Part shown: positions 25,766-34,357 of the stretch, one piece after another
How the letters are laid out: each line of letters starts with the position of its first letter
How positions within the stretch are numbered: position 1 is the first letter of the stretch
Translations under genes and position numbers: made by a program
Notes under the pieces: generated by a model
What the model was told of the DNA's origin: nothing
The model's database searches: none
The model's input: the letters and a program-made list of their open reading frames with translations, nothing else
Source: ECT2AJA-044 sp965658225
Lineage (GTDB): Bacteria; Bacteroidota; Bacteroidia; Flavobacteriales; ECT2AJA-044
Direction: 5' to 3'
NCBI GenBank assembly: GCA_965658225.1
Contig: CBFHRK010000002.1
Coordinates: 1 to 64,000, forward strand
DNA: 64,000 nucleotides

Positions 25766-26980
25766 TCAATACACCAAGAAAGTAATTGCGAAAGCAATAG
25801 AGCCAAAAGTTAACCCAAAGAACAAGAAGCCGAAATTCACAAGAATAAACTTGAGCGTTGTTTTCAGATAGCCCTGTTTATAAAATCGTTTCATTGCCAA
25901 ATAAGCGTAAAACAAGAATATAAGACCTGTCCAACCATCGAGGTCAAAACCGGGAAATGAAAATTTAATCAGCCATTTGGTGATCAGCAGTAAGAAAAAT
26001 ACCGTTTGAACATGAAACAAAAAGATCAAATGCTCAATGTAATAGTAGTTTCTCCTGAAATAGACAGCCCGAAAAGAGAGAGCGGATAATGGCAAAAAGA
26101 GAAAGGCAACGATTGGTAGTTTACTCATGAAAAAGTTGAGGAAGTCTTTAATGTCGAGTGAACGCCCTTTCTTCACCTCCGTGTACATAAAGCGATTCAA
26201 GCGGGTGTCTTCAAGCTCCAAAAAGGGCAGCGCGCGGCTCATGGGAATAGAATCTTGATCTTCAACAAATCGATTGATTCTAGAAAGAGACTGTTTTTCC
26301 TGTAAATAATAAGCCTGAGGCTTGGCGTACGGACCTGGATTGGGGAGAGTATCCCACCAGTTTATCTGGTTTTCAGTTTCTTTTAATGAATCGGCCAAGG
26401 CGCTTGAGGATGCCGGAATTAGATTTGAATCAAGAGTGCTTTCCTGACGCTTGCCTTGGACTAAAGAATCACTGATTGAATTTTTAATTTCTTTTTGGAA
26501 ATCGGCAACGGTACGGATGCGTTCTTCATCACTTCCATCCTCAAGGCTTACGTCGAATACTATGGCGTCATCTGGATCCGACTCATTCCACTCTAAAAGC
26601 GCTAAATCGGCGCGTCCAATCAGATTACCGATACTTATTAGGGTGAAATATATAATGGAAACAGTGAGATACATCCGAATGGGATGCACGTACTGTTGTC
26701 TTTTCCCTTCAATAAATTCTCGAGTAAGTTTACCGGGCTTTATAAGCAGTGGACTCAAAGAATGTACAACCTTGCTATCAACAGAAAAGTAGCTTCGAAC
26801 ACTCTCTGAAATAAACTCGTAAAAACTAAGTCGACGACGATCGTTCCGCTGCCCACAATAATGGCAAAAGTTTTCTTTCGCACTAAGGGGAGTACCGCAA
26901 TTAAGGCACTCTTCGCCTTTGAGCGCGGGTCGATTATCTGGGAGGATACTTAAATCGAGTTTGTTCTTCTTTTTAGACAC
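25766..26980 (-). CDS. DUF3667 membrane protein with N-terminal zinc ribbon
   Basis: 404 residues. The N-terminus has two cysteine pairs (CLNCGTPLSAKENFCHYCGQR), followed by the DUF3667 hallmark (EFISESVRSYFSVDSKVVHSL, then PLLIKPGKLTREFIEGKRQQ, HPIRMYLTVSIIYFTL), a long hydrophilic loop of about 150 residues and a C-terminal set of four spans (FMSKLPIVAFLFLPLSALSF onwards). It is an inner-membrane protein of unknown function widespread in Bacteroidota. It probably forms a unit with apaG downstream. Confidence 0.88.
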   Translation of the reverse strand: MSKKKNKLDLSILPDNRPALKGEECLNCGTPLSAKENFCHYCGQRNDRRRLSFYEFISESVRSYFSVDSKVVHSLSPLLIKPGKLTREFIEGKRQQYVHPIRMYLTVSIIYFTLISIGNLIGRADLALLEWNESDPDDAIVFDVSLEDGSDEERIRTVADFQKEIKNSISDSLVQGKRQESTLDSNLIPASSSALADSLKETENQINWWDTLPNPGPYAKPQAYYLQEKQSLSRINRFVEDQDSIPMSRALPFLELEDTRLNRFMYTEVKKGRSLDIKDFLNFFMSKLPIVAFLFLPLSALSFRAVYFRRNYYYIEHLIFLFHVQTVFFLLLITKWLIKFSFPGFDLDGWTGLIFLFYAYLAMKRFYKQGYLKTTLKFILVNFGFLFFGLTFGSIAFAITFLVY

Positions 26981-27028
26981 ATCTCGAAGGTAAGCATATT
27001 CATAATTTCATTGGAAGGGTGTGCGCGA

Positions 27029-28327
27029 TCAATAAAAGTCGGCGGCATTTACAGAGGATAAACCAACCAACCGGTCGTATCGTTGCCCCATTTCTCGATG
27101 ATAAACGAGCACCGAGTAATCGTTTTCGGTTTGGTAATGCGTTCCTTCAATAAATGAGGGGTCGACCTCACCCGTACCATCTCGGACAAGCACATACTCG
27201 TAATTATAGTACCCTTGTTTTAGAAGGACACTCGCTTCGTATGCCCCTCGTTTGTAATTGTATCGGAGCATGTATTTCGAATCAATGCGCCAGTCGCTCA
27301 GCGCGCCGTACAGGTAGATGTTTCCTTCATTCGTCGGTTCAGTCATATAGAGCCGGAAATGAGTCATCGAGTAATCGGCATCTCTATGCGCGTTTCGGCC
27401 ACGCACATTTCGAATTACACGCTGACCGTTTACATCGGGCCAAAAGCTATAGGTCGTAAATCGCCGCGGTTGATCGGGGGTGACCAGTACTTGAAAAATG
27501 GTATCGAATTTTATATTGCTGACACGTGATTGCATCGTTATGAGGTCCTTTGTATCAAAATATCGATACTCGTTTCCGCCAAGGAAAAGGTTTTCGTATT
27601 CGTAATTGTATGACAGGGATCCGTCTCGAACAAAGAGCGGCTTCAAATTATAGATGGCGTTGTCCCATCGTCGGTTTTGAACGAGTACCACATGTAGGTC
27701 TTGATACGGATAGGGGATAGGGTAGTTTCCGTGATTTACCTCAAAATCAACTTCTTGGTACTCATCGCGATATTCAACAACAGTTGGTCGGTTTACTTGC
27801 ATCGGTACAGAAACAATGGGTTCCCAAATGATAAATCGTCGAGTAAGTACAATTTCGTCCGGGTTATTATTGGCATAAACGACCATGACGTAGTTTCCCG
27901 ATTTTAAGAAGCGCACGTTTTTATTGGGAAAAGAAACTTCGTAGTGCGTGTAAGGGATGATGGTATTAAACGAAAAAACGTAGTCGTCAATGAAGTTGTC
28001 GTTGAAGCCTACGAGGTACTCTTGTTTGTTTAATTGAGAGGGTGTCCAATCGTAATTACAATGAACAAATGTATAGGAGTAGCGTTGAAAATCACCGACT
28101 AAGTCATCAAAGTGAAGAATCATTTGACCGCCTGCTCCAAGTCGCAACATAGGAAAGCCAAGGCTGTCTTTTTTGTTGTAGATGAGAACAGTTTCAATGA
28201 ACTCTTGGTATACATAGTCGTCGTATCGCAAAAATTCGCTTTCGGGACTCAAAACGGGCCCATCGGGCCGTGAGGCCGACAGAGAAAATGAGCTAGCGAA
28301 AAGGACGAGGGACAAAAGGAGTCTCAT
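27029..28327 (-). CDS. Type IX secretion system plug protein (DUF5103 family)
   Basis: About 432 residues from the ATG at 28327; an earlier in-frame ATG at 28351 precedes the signal peptide (LLLSLVLFASSFSLSAS) and is less likely. The family traits are a beta-rich chain starting RYDDYVYQEFIETVLIYN, the central FVHCNYDWTPSQLNKQEYL and the carbohydrate-binding-like end NIYLYGALSDWRID to YYNYEYVLV. In the known SprA translocon structures this protein seals the periplasmic face of the channel. It is divergent from nqrA over about 120 bp. Element 14 encodes SASRPDG just after the signal peptide. Confidence 0.85.
   Translation of the reverse strand: MRLLLSLVLFASSFSLSASRPDGPVLSPESEFLRYDDYVYQEFIETVLIYNKKDSLGFPMLRLGAGGQMILHFDDLVGDFQRYSYTFVHCNYDWTPSQLNKQEYLVGFNDNFIDDYVFSFNTIIPYTHYEVSFPNKNVRFLKSGNYVMVVYANNNPDEIVLTRRFIIWEPIVSVPMQVNRPTVVEYRDEYQEVDFEVNHGNYPIPYPYQDLHVVLVQNRRWDNAIYNLKPLFVRDGSLSYNYEYENLFLGGNEYRYFDTKDLITMQSRVSNIKFDTIFQVLVTPDQPRRFTTYSFWPDVNGQRVIRNVRGRNAHRDADYSMTHFRLYMTEPTNEGNIYLYGALSDWRIDSKYMLRYNYKRGAYEASVLLKQGYYNYEYVLVRDGTGEVDPSFIEGTHYQTENDYSVLVYHREMGQRYDRLVGLSSVNAADFY
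28266..28277 (-). repeat. Short palindromic element 14
   Basis: Arms GGCC/GGCC, loop TCAC, one unpaired C, then tail GATGG. Sense strand, in the T9SS plug gene. Confidence 0.6.
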
Positions 28328-28366
28328 ATAGATCGTGATTTTGCGATGCAATTAAATAAGTTAGTC

Positions 28367-28374
28367 CAAAAATA
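28367..28374 (-). promoter_or_regulatory. -7 element of the T9SS plug gene
   Basis: TATTTTTG on the minus strand, 40 bp before the preferred start. Confidence 0.55.
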
Positions 28375-28407
28375 CGGCCAAAAGTTAAAAACATTGAGCA
28401 TATTTTT

Positions 28408-28415
28408 TACTTTTG
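28408..28415 (+). promoter_or_regulatory. -7 element of the nqr operon
   Basis: TACTTTTG, 37 bp before the nqrA ATG and back to back with the plug promoter. Confidence 0.6.
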
Positions 28416-28451
28416 CGGTCCGTTTTAGAGCAATTTAATTCCATTGTTGCA

Positions 28452-29804
28452 ATGTCTATAGACATTAAAGTTAGACGTGGGGTAGACATCAAACTCGTTG
28501 GCGAAGCCGACAAGGTATACGGCGAGTTGTCCCCATCCGAAACCTACGTCGTTAAACCATCCGATTTTCACGGAGTCGTACCCAAATTATTAGTAGCTGA
28601 AGGCGATGAAGTGCTTGCGGGCACGCCATTGTTCTACAGCAAGGATAATGATCGAATTCGATTTACCTCACCGGTTAGTGGTGAAGTTGCGGAAATCAAA
28701 CGCGGAGAGAAGCGAAAAATTCTCGAAATCAAAATTTTAGCCGACAAAGAAATTCGGTACGAAACTTTTAATCCTGTCGACTCTTCGGAGTTGAACAAGG
28801 AGAAAGTGACGGAAGCACTTTTGGGCGCAGGCTTGTGGCCAATGCTTCGTCAGCGTCCGTACGATGTGATCGCAAATCCGGAGGAGGCTCCCAAGGCTAT
28901 CTTCATTTCGGGATTCGATAGCGCTCCATTGGCTCCGGATTACGACTTTATCCTTGAAGGAGCGGAGGCTGATTTCCAGGCAGGTATCGATGCTTTATCC
29001 CACCTAACGGCGGGAAAAGTGCGCTTAGGACTTCGGGCGGACAGTGCTCCGGCAAAAACGTTTACGGAAGCAAAAGGTATTGACACCCATACGGTTTCAG
29101 GACCCCATCCTGCTGGCAATGTTGGTATACAAATCCATCACCTCGATCCTATTAATAAAGGCGAGGTAGTTTGGTACATCAACCCTCAAGATGTGGCAAT
29201 CGTTGGTCGTTTTTTCAATTCGGGAAAATACGATGCCTCGAAAACTATTTGTGTTGCTGGATCCGAAGTGAACCAACCGCGTTACTACAAGGTTATTAGC
29301 GGTATGGGTTTATCAGGGCTTTTGAGCGAAACGTTGAAAGGCGACCACTTGCGAATCATTTCAGGAAACGTACTCACCGGCACGCGCATTGAAAAAGATG
29401 GTTATTTAGGTTATTACGACCACATGGTAACGGCCATTCCAGAAGGAGATGAGCAAGAGCTGTTTGGATGGATCGCACCAGGTTTTAACAAATTTAGTAC
29501 GTCACGAGCTTTTTGGTCGTGGTTGACTCCAAATAAAAAATATGTTCTCGACTCAAATATGCACGGTGAAAAGCGCGCATACGTGGTTACGGGACAATAC
29601 GAATCCGTTCTTCCAATGGATATTTATCCGCAACAATTGATCAAGGCGATCATGGTAGGCGATATTGAGGCCATGGAGAATTTGGGAATTTATGAGGTGA
29701 GTGCAGAAGATTTCGCGTTGTGCGAAGTGGTTTGCACTTCTAAAATGGACGTTCAAAAAACGATCCAAGAAGGCCTTGATATGATCAAACACGAAATGTC
29801 TTAA
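28452..29804 (+). CDS. nqrA: Na+-translocating NADH:quinone reductase subunit A
   Basis: 450 residues from ATG 28452 (MSIDIKVRRGVDIKLVGEAD), the usual start of the family; the frame extends further upstream but only through the promoter. NqrA is a peripheral cytoplasmic subunit near the quinone-reducing site. Typical stretches are FHGVVPKLLVAEGDEVLAG, FTSPVSGEVAEIKRGEKRKI, ISGFDSAPLAPDYDF and GDHLRIISGNVLTGTRI. It is the first gene of nqrABCDEF, which couples NADH oxidation to Na+ export across the inner membrane. Confidence 0.97.
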   Translation: MSIDIKVRRGVDIKLVGEADKVYGELSPSETYVVKPSDFHGVVPKLLVAEGDEVLAGTPLFYSKDNDRIRFTSPVSGEVAEIKRGEKRKILEIKILADKEIRYETFNPVDSSELNKEKVTEALLGAGLWPMLRQRPYDVIANPEEAPKAIFISGFDSAPLAPDYDFILEGAEADFQAGIDALSHLTAGKVRLGLRADSAPAKTFTEAKGIDTHTVSGPHPAGNVGIQIHHLDPINKGEVVWYINPQDVAIVGRFFNSGKYDASKTICVAGSEVNQPRYYKVISGMGLSGLLSETLKGDHLRIISGNVLTGTRIEKDGYLGYYDHMVTAIPEGDEQELFGWIAPGFNKFSTSRAFWSWLTPNKKYVLDSNMHGEKRAYVVTGQYESVLPMDIYPQQLIKAIMVGDIEAMENLGIYEVSAEDFALCEVVCTSKMDVQKTIQEGLDMIKHEMS

Positions 29805-29816
29805 TCGGATATTAGG

Positions 29817-30998
29817 ATGAAAAAATTATTGAGCAATTTCTTCGAGACAGTAAAGCCAAACTTTGAAAAGGGCGGTAAGTTTGAGAAATTTCACCCAGCT
29901 TTAGATGCCTTTGAAACTTTTGTCTTTGTTCCGGGAGAATCGGCCAAAAGTGGAGCGCACATTCGCGACGGGATCGACTTAAAACGAACCATGATTTTCG
30001 TGGTTATCGCAATGGTTCCGGCCTTGTTGTTCGGAATGTACAATATCGGATATCAACACTACAGCCAAACGACCGAAGTAGTATCCACCATGGGTATGTT
30101 TCTTTTTGGTTTATGGAAAGTGCTGCCGATGATAATTGTTTCCTACGGTGTAGGGCTTGGAATTGAATTCCTTTTTGCCATTCTGCGCGGTCACCAAGTA
30201 AACGAGGGTTATCTAGTTACTGGGATGTTGATTCCGTTAATCATGCCTGTTGACTTGCCACTTTGGATGTTGGCCGTTTCGGTTGTTTTCGCGGTAATCA
30301 TAGGAAAAGAAGTATTCGGCGGAACAGGAATGAATATCTTGAATCCGGCGCTAACATCGCGCGCCTTTTTGTTCTTTGCCTATCCAACATACATGTCGGG
30401 TAACACTGTTTGGGTTGCAGATGCGAGTACTGTAGATGCTATTTCTGGAGAAACTATTTTAGGCGGCCTAGCGGCCGGAAAAGAAGTCGTTACCGAAGCA
30501 GCAGCCGCTGGTTACGGAAGCTGGTCACCTATGGAAGCTTTCCTAGGTCTTATTCCAGGTTCAGTAGGAGAAACGAGCACACTAGCGATCATTATTGGTG
30601 CGGCCTTCTTGCTTTGGACAGGTATCGGGAGCTGGCGAATTATGCTATCCGGGCTTATTGGAGCAGCTGTTATGGGATTAATTTTTAATACCTTCTCAGT
30701 AAATGCGCTCATGTCGCTGCCTTGGTATCAACACTTGGTCGTTGGTGGTTTTGCATTTGGTTTAGTTTTCATGGCCACTGATCCAGTTTCAGCGGCACAA
30801 ACGAACAAAGGGAAAATTATTTACGGCTTTTTAGTCGGATTCTTTGCCATTATGATTCGGGTATTTAACCCGGCCTACCCAGAAGGTATCATGTTGGCAA
30901 TTTTATTGATGAATGTTTTTGCGCCGCTTATCGACCATTACGTTGTAGAAGGTAATGTGAAGCGACGCTTGAAAAGAATGAAAGCGGTTAAAGCCTAA
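29817..30998 (+). CDS. nqrB: Na+-NQR subunit B
   Basis: 393 residues with about ten spans, carrying a covalent FMN and riboflavin in the known complex. The flavin-accepting threonine lies in DAISGETILG (Thr213), where most described NqrB proteins read SGAT; here glutamate replaces alanine. Other family blocks are GMNILNPALTSRAFLFFAYP, IPGSVGETSTLAIIIGAA and FMATDPVSAAQTNKGKIIYG. It begins 12 bp after nqrA. Element 15 encodes LGGLAAGK right beside the flavin site. Confidence 0.96.
   Translation: MKKLLSNFFETVKPNFEKGGKFEKFHPALDAFETFVFVPGESAKSGAHIRDGIDLKRTMIFVVIAMVPALLFGMYNIGYQHYSQTTEVVSTMGMFLFGLWKVLPMIIVSYGVGLGIEFLFAILRGHQVNEGYLVTGMLIPLIMPVDLPLWMLAVSVVFAVIIGKEVFGGTGMNILNPALTSRAFLFFAYPTYMSGNTVWVADASTVDAISGETILGGLAAGKEVVTEAAAAGYGSWSPMEAFLGLIPGSVGETSTLAIIIGAAFLLWTGIGSWRIMLSGLIGAAVMGLIFNTFSVNALMSLPWYQHLVVGGFAFGLVFMATDPVSAAQTNKGKIIYGFLVGFFAIMIRVFNPAYPEGIMLAILLMNVFAPLIDHYVVEGNVKRRLKRMKAVKA
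30464..30477 (+). repeat. Short palindromic element 15
   Basis: Arms CGGCC/GGCCG, loop TAGC, tail GAAAA. Sense strand, in nqrB. Confidence 0.75.
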
Positions 30999-31002
30999 GG
31001 AC

Positions 31003-31725
31003 ATGGATGTAAATAAGAACAGTTACACCTTTATATTTGCTATCATCATGGTAGTTGTAGTGGGATTAATGCTCTCAGCAGCGGCAATTTCTTTAAAACC
31101 CATGCAAGATGAGAACGTCAAGCAAGAAAAAATGCAAGACATTCTCTCTACCATCGGTTTCAGTAAAGATGACACCCCTCGTTCCAAAGCGGCAGAAATT
31201 TTCCCGGATTACGTAAAGGAGCAAATTATCCTCGACGTCAACGGGAACGAAGTAGAGGGTGAAGCCTTTAAGGTAGATTTGGCCAAAGAAGTCAAGAAGT
31301 CTCGGGACGAACAAAACTGGCCACTATACATTGCAGAAAAAGAAGGAGCTACCTATTATGTAATTCCACTGCGCGGGAAAGGTCTTTGGGGACCGATTTG
31401 GGGGTATATCTCCTTAGAGAGTGATATCAACACAGTTTATGGTGCTAGTTTTGACCACAAAACAGAAACGCCCGGACTTGGTGCAGAAATCAACAAAGGG
31501 TTTTTTCAAGACCAATTTATCGGCAAAAAAATCATGAAAGATGGATCTTTTGTGAGTATTGCGGTAGTGAAAAGTGGCGCTTCCGGAATGTATGAAGTAG
31601 ACGGCATTTCAGGAGGTACCATTACCTCTGTCGGAGTAGACAACATGCTTCAAGAGTGTATTAGTTTTTATATGCCTTATTTCGCGAAGTTAGAATCAGG
31701 TCAAATGAGCATGAACGCTGAATAA
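31003..31725 (+). CDS. nqrC: Na+-NQR subunit C
   Basis: 240 residues: one N-terminal span (YTFIFAIIMVVVVGLMLSAAAI) and a periplasmic FMN-binding domain with GLWGPIWGYISLE, HKTETPGLGAEIN and the flavinylation site DGISGGTITSVG (acceptor Thr206). The site reads SGGT instead of SGAT; the hydroxyl residue and the aspartate recognised by ApbE remain. It starts 4 bp after nqrB. Confidence 0.95.
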   Translation: MDVNKNSYTFIFAIIMVVVVGLMLSAAAISLKPMQDENVKQEKMQDILSTIGFSKDDTPRSKAAEIFPDYVKEQIILDVNGNEVEGEAFKVDLAKEVKKSRDEQNWPLYIAEKEGATYYVIPLRGKGLWGPIWGYISLESDINTVYGASFDHKTETPGLGAEINKGFFQDQFIGKKIMKDGSFVSIAVVKSGASGMYEVDGISGGTITSVGVDNMLQECISFYMPYFAKLESGQMSMNAE

Positions 31726-31733
31726 TTCAGAAC

Positions 31734-32423
31734 ATGAGCACAGAATTACAAGAAGTAGTTAAAGAAAAAGAAGGGTTATTCTCTAAGAAGAATAGAAAGC
31801 TATTAACGGCGCCTTTAGACGATGATAACCCAATTACCGTTCAGGTACTTGGTATCTGTTCCGCATTGGCGATTACAGTAAAGCTAGAGCCGGCAATTGT
31901 AATGTCCTTATCCGTGTTTTTTGTACTCGGAGTAGGTAACGTTGTGATTTCCTTAATGCGTAATGCCATCCCGAATAGAATTCGAATCATTGTTCAACTC
32001 GTTGTAGTAGCGAGTTTGGTTATTCTAGTAGATCAGGTTCTCAAGGCCTTTGTTTACGACGTAAGCAAGCAGCTATCTGTATTTGTAGGACTCATTATTA
32101 CCAACTGTATTATCATGGGGCGCTTCGAGGCTTTTGCTTTAGCGAACAATCCATGGAGATCCTTTTTAGATGGGGTTGGAAATGCCGCTGGTTACGCTTG
32201 GATATTGATTACTGTAGCGTTTTTCCGCGAGCTTTTAGGTTCTGGTCAGCTGTTTGAAATTCCAATCTTTGGAGTCGCAACAGCGGGTAGCGAAACAGGT
32301 TTATACACCATGGGTTATGTCAACAATGGTTTGATGCTTTTGCCACCAATGGCTCTGATTACGGTCGGAATCATTATTTGGGTGCAAAGAGCACGCAACC
32401 GTCAACTGATTGAAGAAAACTAA
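31734..32423 (+). CDS. nqrD: Na+-NQR subunit D
   Basis: 229 residues, six spans. With NqrE it forms a symmetric pair that holds an intramembrane iron-sulfur centre; the two cysteines of this subunit are in VLGICSALAIT near residue 38 and IITNCIIMGRFEAFA near residue 123. It belongs to the RnfE/NqrD family, but the operon with nqrA and the NqrF sequence identify NQR rather than Rnf. It starts 8 bp after nqrC. Confidence 0.95.
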   Translation: MSTELQEVVKEKEGLFSKKNRKLLTAPLDDDNPITVQVLGICSALAITVKLEPAIVMSLSVFFVLGVGNVVISLMRNAIPNRIRIIVQLVVVASLVILVDQVLKAFVYDVSKQLSVFVGLIITNCIIMGRFEAFALANNPWRSFLDGVGNAAGYAWILITVAFFRELLGSGQLFEIPIFGVATAGSETGLYTMGYVNNGLMLLPPMALITVGIIIWVQRARNRQLIEEN

Positions 32424-32433
32424 GCCGAAAGCC

Positions 32434-33051
32434 ATGCAAGAGTTAGTTAACATTTTTGTGAAGTCGATTTTTGTCGACAATATGATTTTCGCCTACTTCT
32501 TAGGAATGTGTTCCTATTTGGCGGTATCAAAAACAGTGAAAACCGGTGTGGGTCTTGGAGCCGCTGTTATTTTTGTTTTGGGAATAACAGTTCCGATTAA
32601 CTGGTTACTCGAGAATTATATTCTGAAAGAAGGAGCTTTGTCGTGGTTAGGCGAAGAATTCGCTACGGTTGATTTGAGCTTTTTGTCTTTCATAATGTTT
32701 ATAGCAGTAATTGCATCTATGGTGCAATTAGTAGAGATGATTGTGGAAAAATTTGCCCCAGCTCTTTACGGGGCCTTGGGTATATTTTTGCCTTTGATAG
32801 CAGTAAACTGTTCAATTTTAGGTGGGGCGCTCTTCATGCAAGAACGCGACTATCCAACAATCATTGAAGCAACTGCTTTTGGTCTTGGTTCTGGTGTAGG
32901 TTGGTTTTTAGCAATCGTTGCCATTGCAGCAATTCGCGAAAAAATCCGTTACAGCAATGTTCCAGCACCTTTGAGAGGATTGGGTATTACCTTCATCATC
33001 ACTGGATTGATGGGTATTGCCTTTATGAGTTTTATGGGAATCGAATTATAA
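32434..33051 (+). CDS. nqrE: Na+-NQR subunit E
   Basis: 205 residues from ATG 32434 (MQELVNIFVKSIFVDNMIFA); an in-frame ATG at 32410 inside nqrD is not preferred. It has six spans, with the conserved cysteines in FLGMCSYLAVSK and AVNCSILGGALFMQERDYP that complete the intramembrane iron site with NqrD. Confidence 0.95.
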   Translation: MQELVNIFVKSIFVDNMIFAYFLGMCSYLAVSKTVKTGVGLGAAVIFVLGITVPINWLLENYILKEGALSWLGEEFATVDLSFLSFIMFIAVIASMVQLVEMIVEKFAPALYGALGIFLPLIAVNCSILGGALFMQERDYPTIIEATAFGLGSGVGWFLAIVAIAAIREKIRYSNVPAPLRGLGITFIITGLMGIAFMSFMGIEL

Positions 33052-33069
33052 TAAAGTTAGAGAGAAGCA

Positions 33070-34326
33070 ATGCTTTTAAGTACACTCACTATTGTATCTA
33101 CCCTGGTGGCCTTCGCCATCATCATGCTCTTGCTCGTATCAATTTTACTTTCAGCGAAAGCAAAATTGGCACCGTCAGGACCCGTACGTTTAACGATTAA
33201 CGGCGGTGAACAGGTAGAGGTAGAATCGGGTAGCACCCTCCTAAGTACCTTAGGGAACAACAAAATTTTCTTGCCTTCTGCTTGTGGAGGTGGAGGAACT
33301 TGTGCTATGTGCAAGTGCCAAGTACTCGATGGTGGAGGAGAAATTCTTCCGACAGAGAAGCCGTATTTCACGAGAAAAGAAATTCAGGACAACTGGCGCT
33401 TAGGTTGCCAAGTGAAGGTGAAAAACGACATGGACATTCGTGTTCCAGAAGAGATTTTTGGGATCAAGAAATGGGAATGTGAAGTGGTGTCGAATGATAA
33501 CGTTGCAACCTTTATCAAGGAATTCGTGGTGAAATTGCCAGAAGGCGAAACACTAGATTTCCAATCGGGAGGATACATTCAAGTGGATGTTCCAGCATTG
33601 GAAGTAGACTTTAGTAAAGACTTGTATAATATTGGTGATGAATACCGTGAGGATTACGATAAGTTCGGAATCTGGGATTTGAAAATGAAAAATCCAGAGC
33701 CAATTTTCCGTGCCTATTCGATGGCTAACCACCCAGCGGAAGGGAATATTGTAATGTTGAACATCCGTATCGCTACCCCACCATGGGATCGAGCCAAGAA
33801 TAAATGGATGGATGTGAATCCTGGAATTTGCTCTTCCTACGTGTTCTCGAGAAAACCGGGAGACAAAGTAACTATTTCTGGGCCTTACGGAGAATTCCAC
33901 ATTAAGGACACGAAGAAAGAGATGCTTTACATTGGTGGAGGTGCTGGGATGGCCCCGTTACGTTCGCACATTTTCCACTTGTTCCACACAGAAGGAACAC
34001 GCGATCGTAAAGTATCGTACTGGTATGGTGGTCGTTCGAAAAGAGAGCTTTTCTATACCGAGGATTTCCGTACCATCGAAAAAGAGTACGATAACTTCTC
34101 CTATAACATCGCTCTGAGTGAGCCAATGCCCGAGGATAATTGGGATGGTTACACGGGCTTTATACACAATGTGGTTCTTGAGAATTACCTCAAGCATCAC
34201 CCGGAGCCAGAAGAAATTGAATACTACCTATGTGGCCCACCCATGATGAATGCCGCGGTATTCAAAATGCTCGACGACTTGGGAGTACCCGATGAAAATA
34301 TTGCCTTTGATGATTTTGGAGGCTAA
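33070..34326 (+). CDS. nqrF: Na+-NQR subunit F (NADH dehydrogenase subunit)
   Basis: 418 residues. An N-terminal span (IVSTLVAFAIIMLLLVSILL) anchors a 2Fe-2S ferredoxin domain (PSACGGGGTCAMCKCQVL plus the fourth ligand in WRLGCQVKV), followed by the FAD domain (IFRAYSMANHP) and the NADH domain (YIGGGAGMAPLRSHI, then YLCGPPMMNAAV). It is where electrons enter from NADH. It is the last structural gene of the operon; a strong terminator follows its stop and runs up to the apbE start. Confidence 0.97.
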   Translation: MLLSTLTIVSTLVAFAIIMLLLVSILLSAKAKLAPSGPVRLTINGGEQVEVESGSTLLSTLGNNKIFLPSACGGGGTCAMCKCQVLDGGGEILPTEKPYFTRKEIQDNWRLGCQVKVKNDMDIRVPEEIFGIKKWECEVVSNDNVATFIKEFVVKLPEGETLDFQSGGYIQVDVPALEVDFSKDLYNIGDEYREDYDKFGIWDLKMKNPEPIFRAYSMANHPAEGNIVMLNIRIATPPWDRAKNKWMDVNPGICSSYVFSRKPGDKVTISGPYGEFHIKDTKKEMLYIGGGAGMAPLRSHIFHLFHTEGTRDRKVSYWYGGRSKRELFYTEDFRTIEKEYDNFSYNIALSEPMPEDNWDGYTGFIHNVVLENYLKHHPEPEEIEYYLCGPPMMNAAVFKMLDDLGVPDENIAFDDFGG

Positions 34327-34335
34327 ACTTAAAAC

Positions 34336-34357
34336 AGGGGCTTCGGCCCCTTTTTTT
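34336..34357 (+). terminator. UUCG-tetraloop terminator between nqrF and apbE
   Basis: AGGGGC-TTCG-GCCCCT followed by a T run that touches the apbE ATG at 34358. The closing pair is C-G, the most stable setting of the UUCG loop. Confidence 0.9.

Noticed and set aside
31734..33051. An Rnf complex instead of NQR
   Set aside because: nqrA and the ferredoxin/FAD/NADH fusion NqrF are present, and rnfB and rnfC-type proteins are absent.
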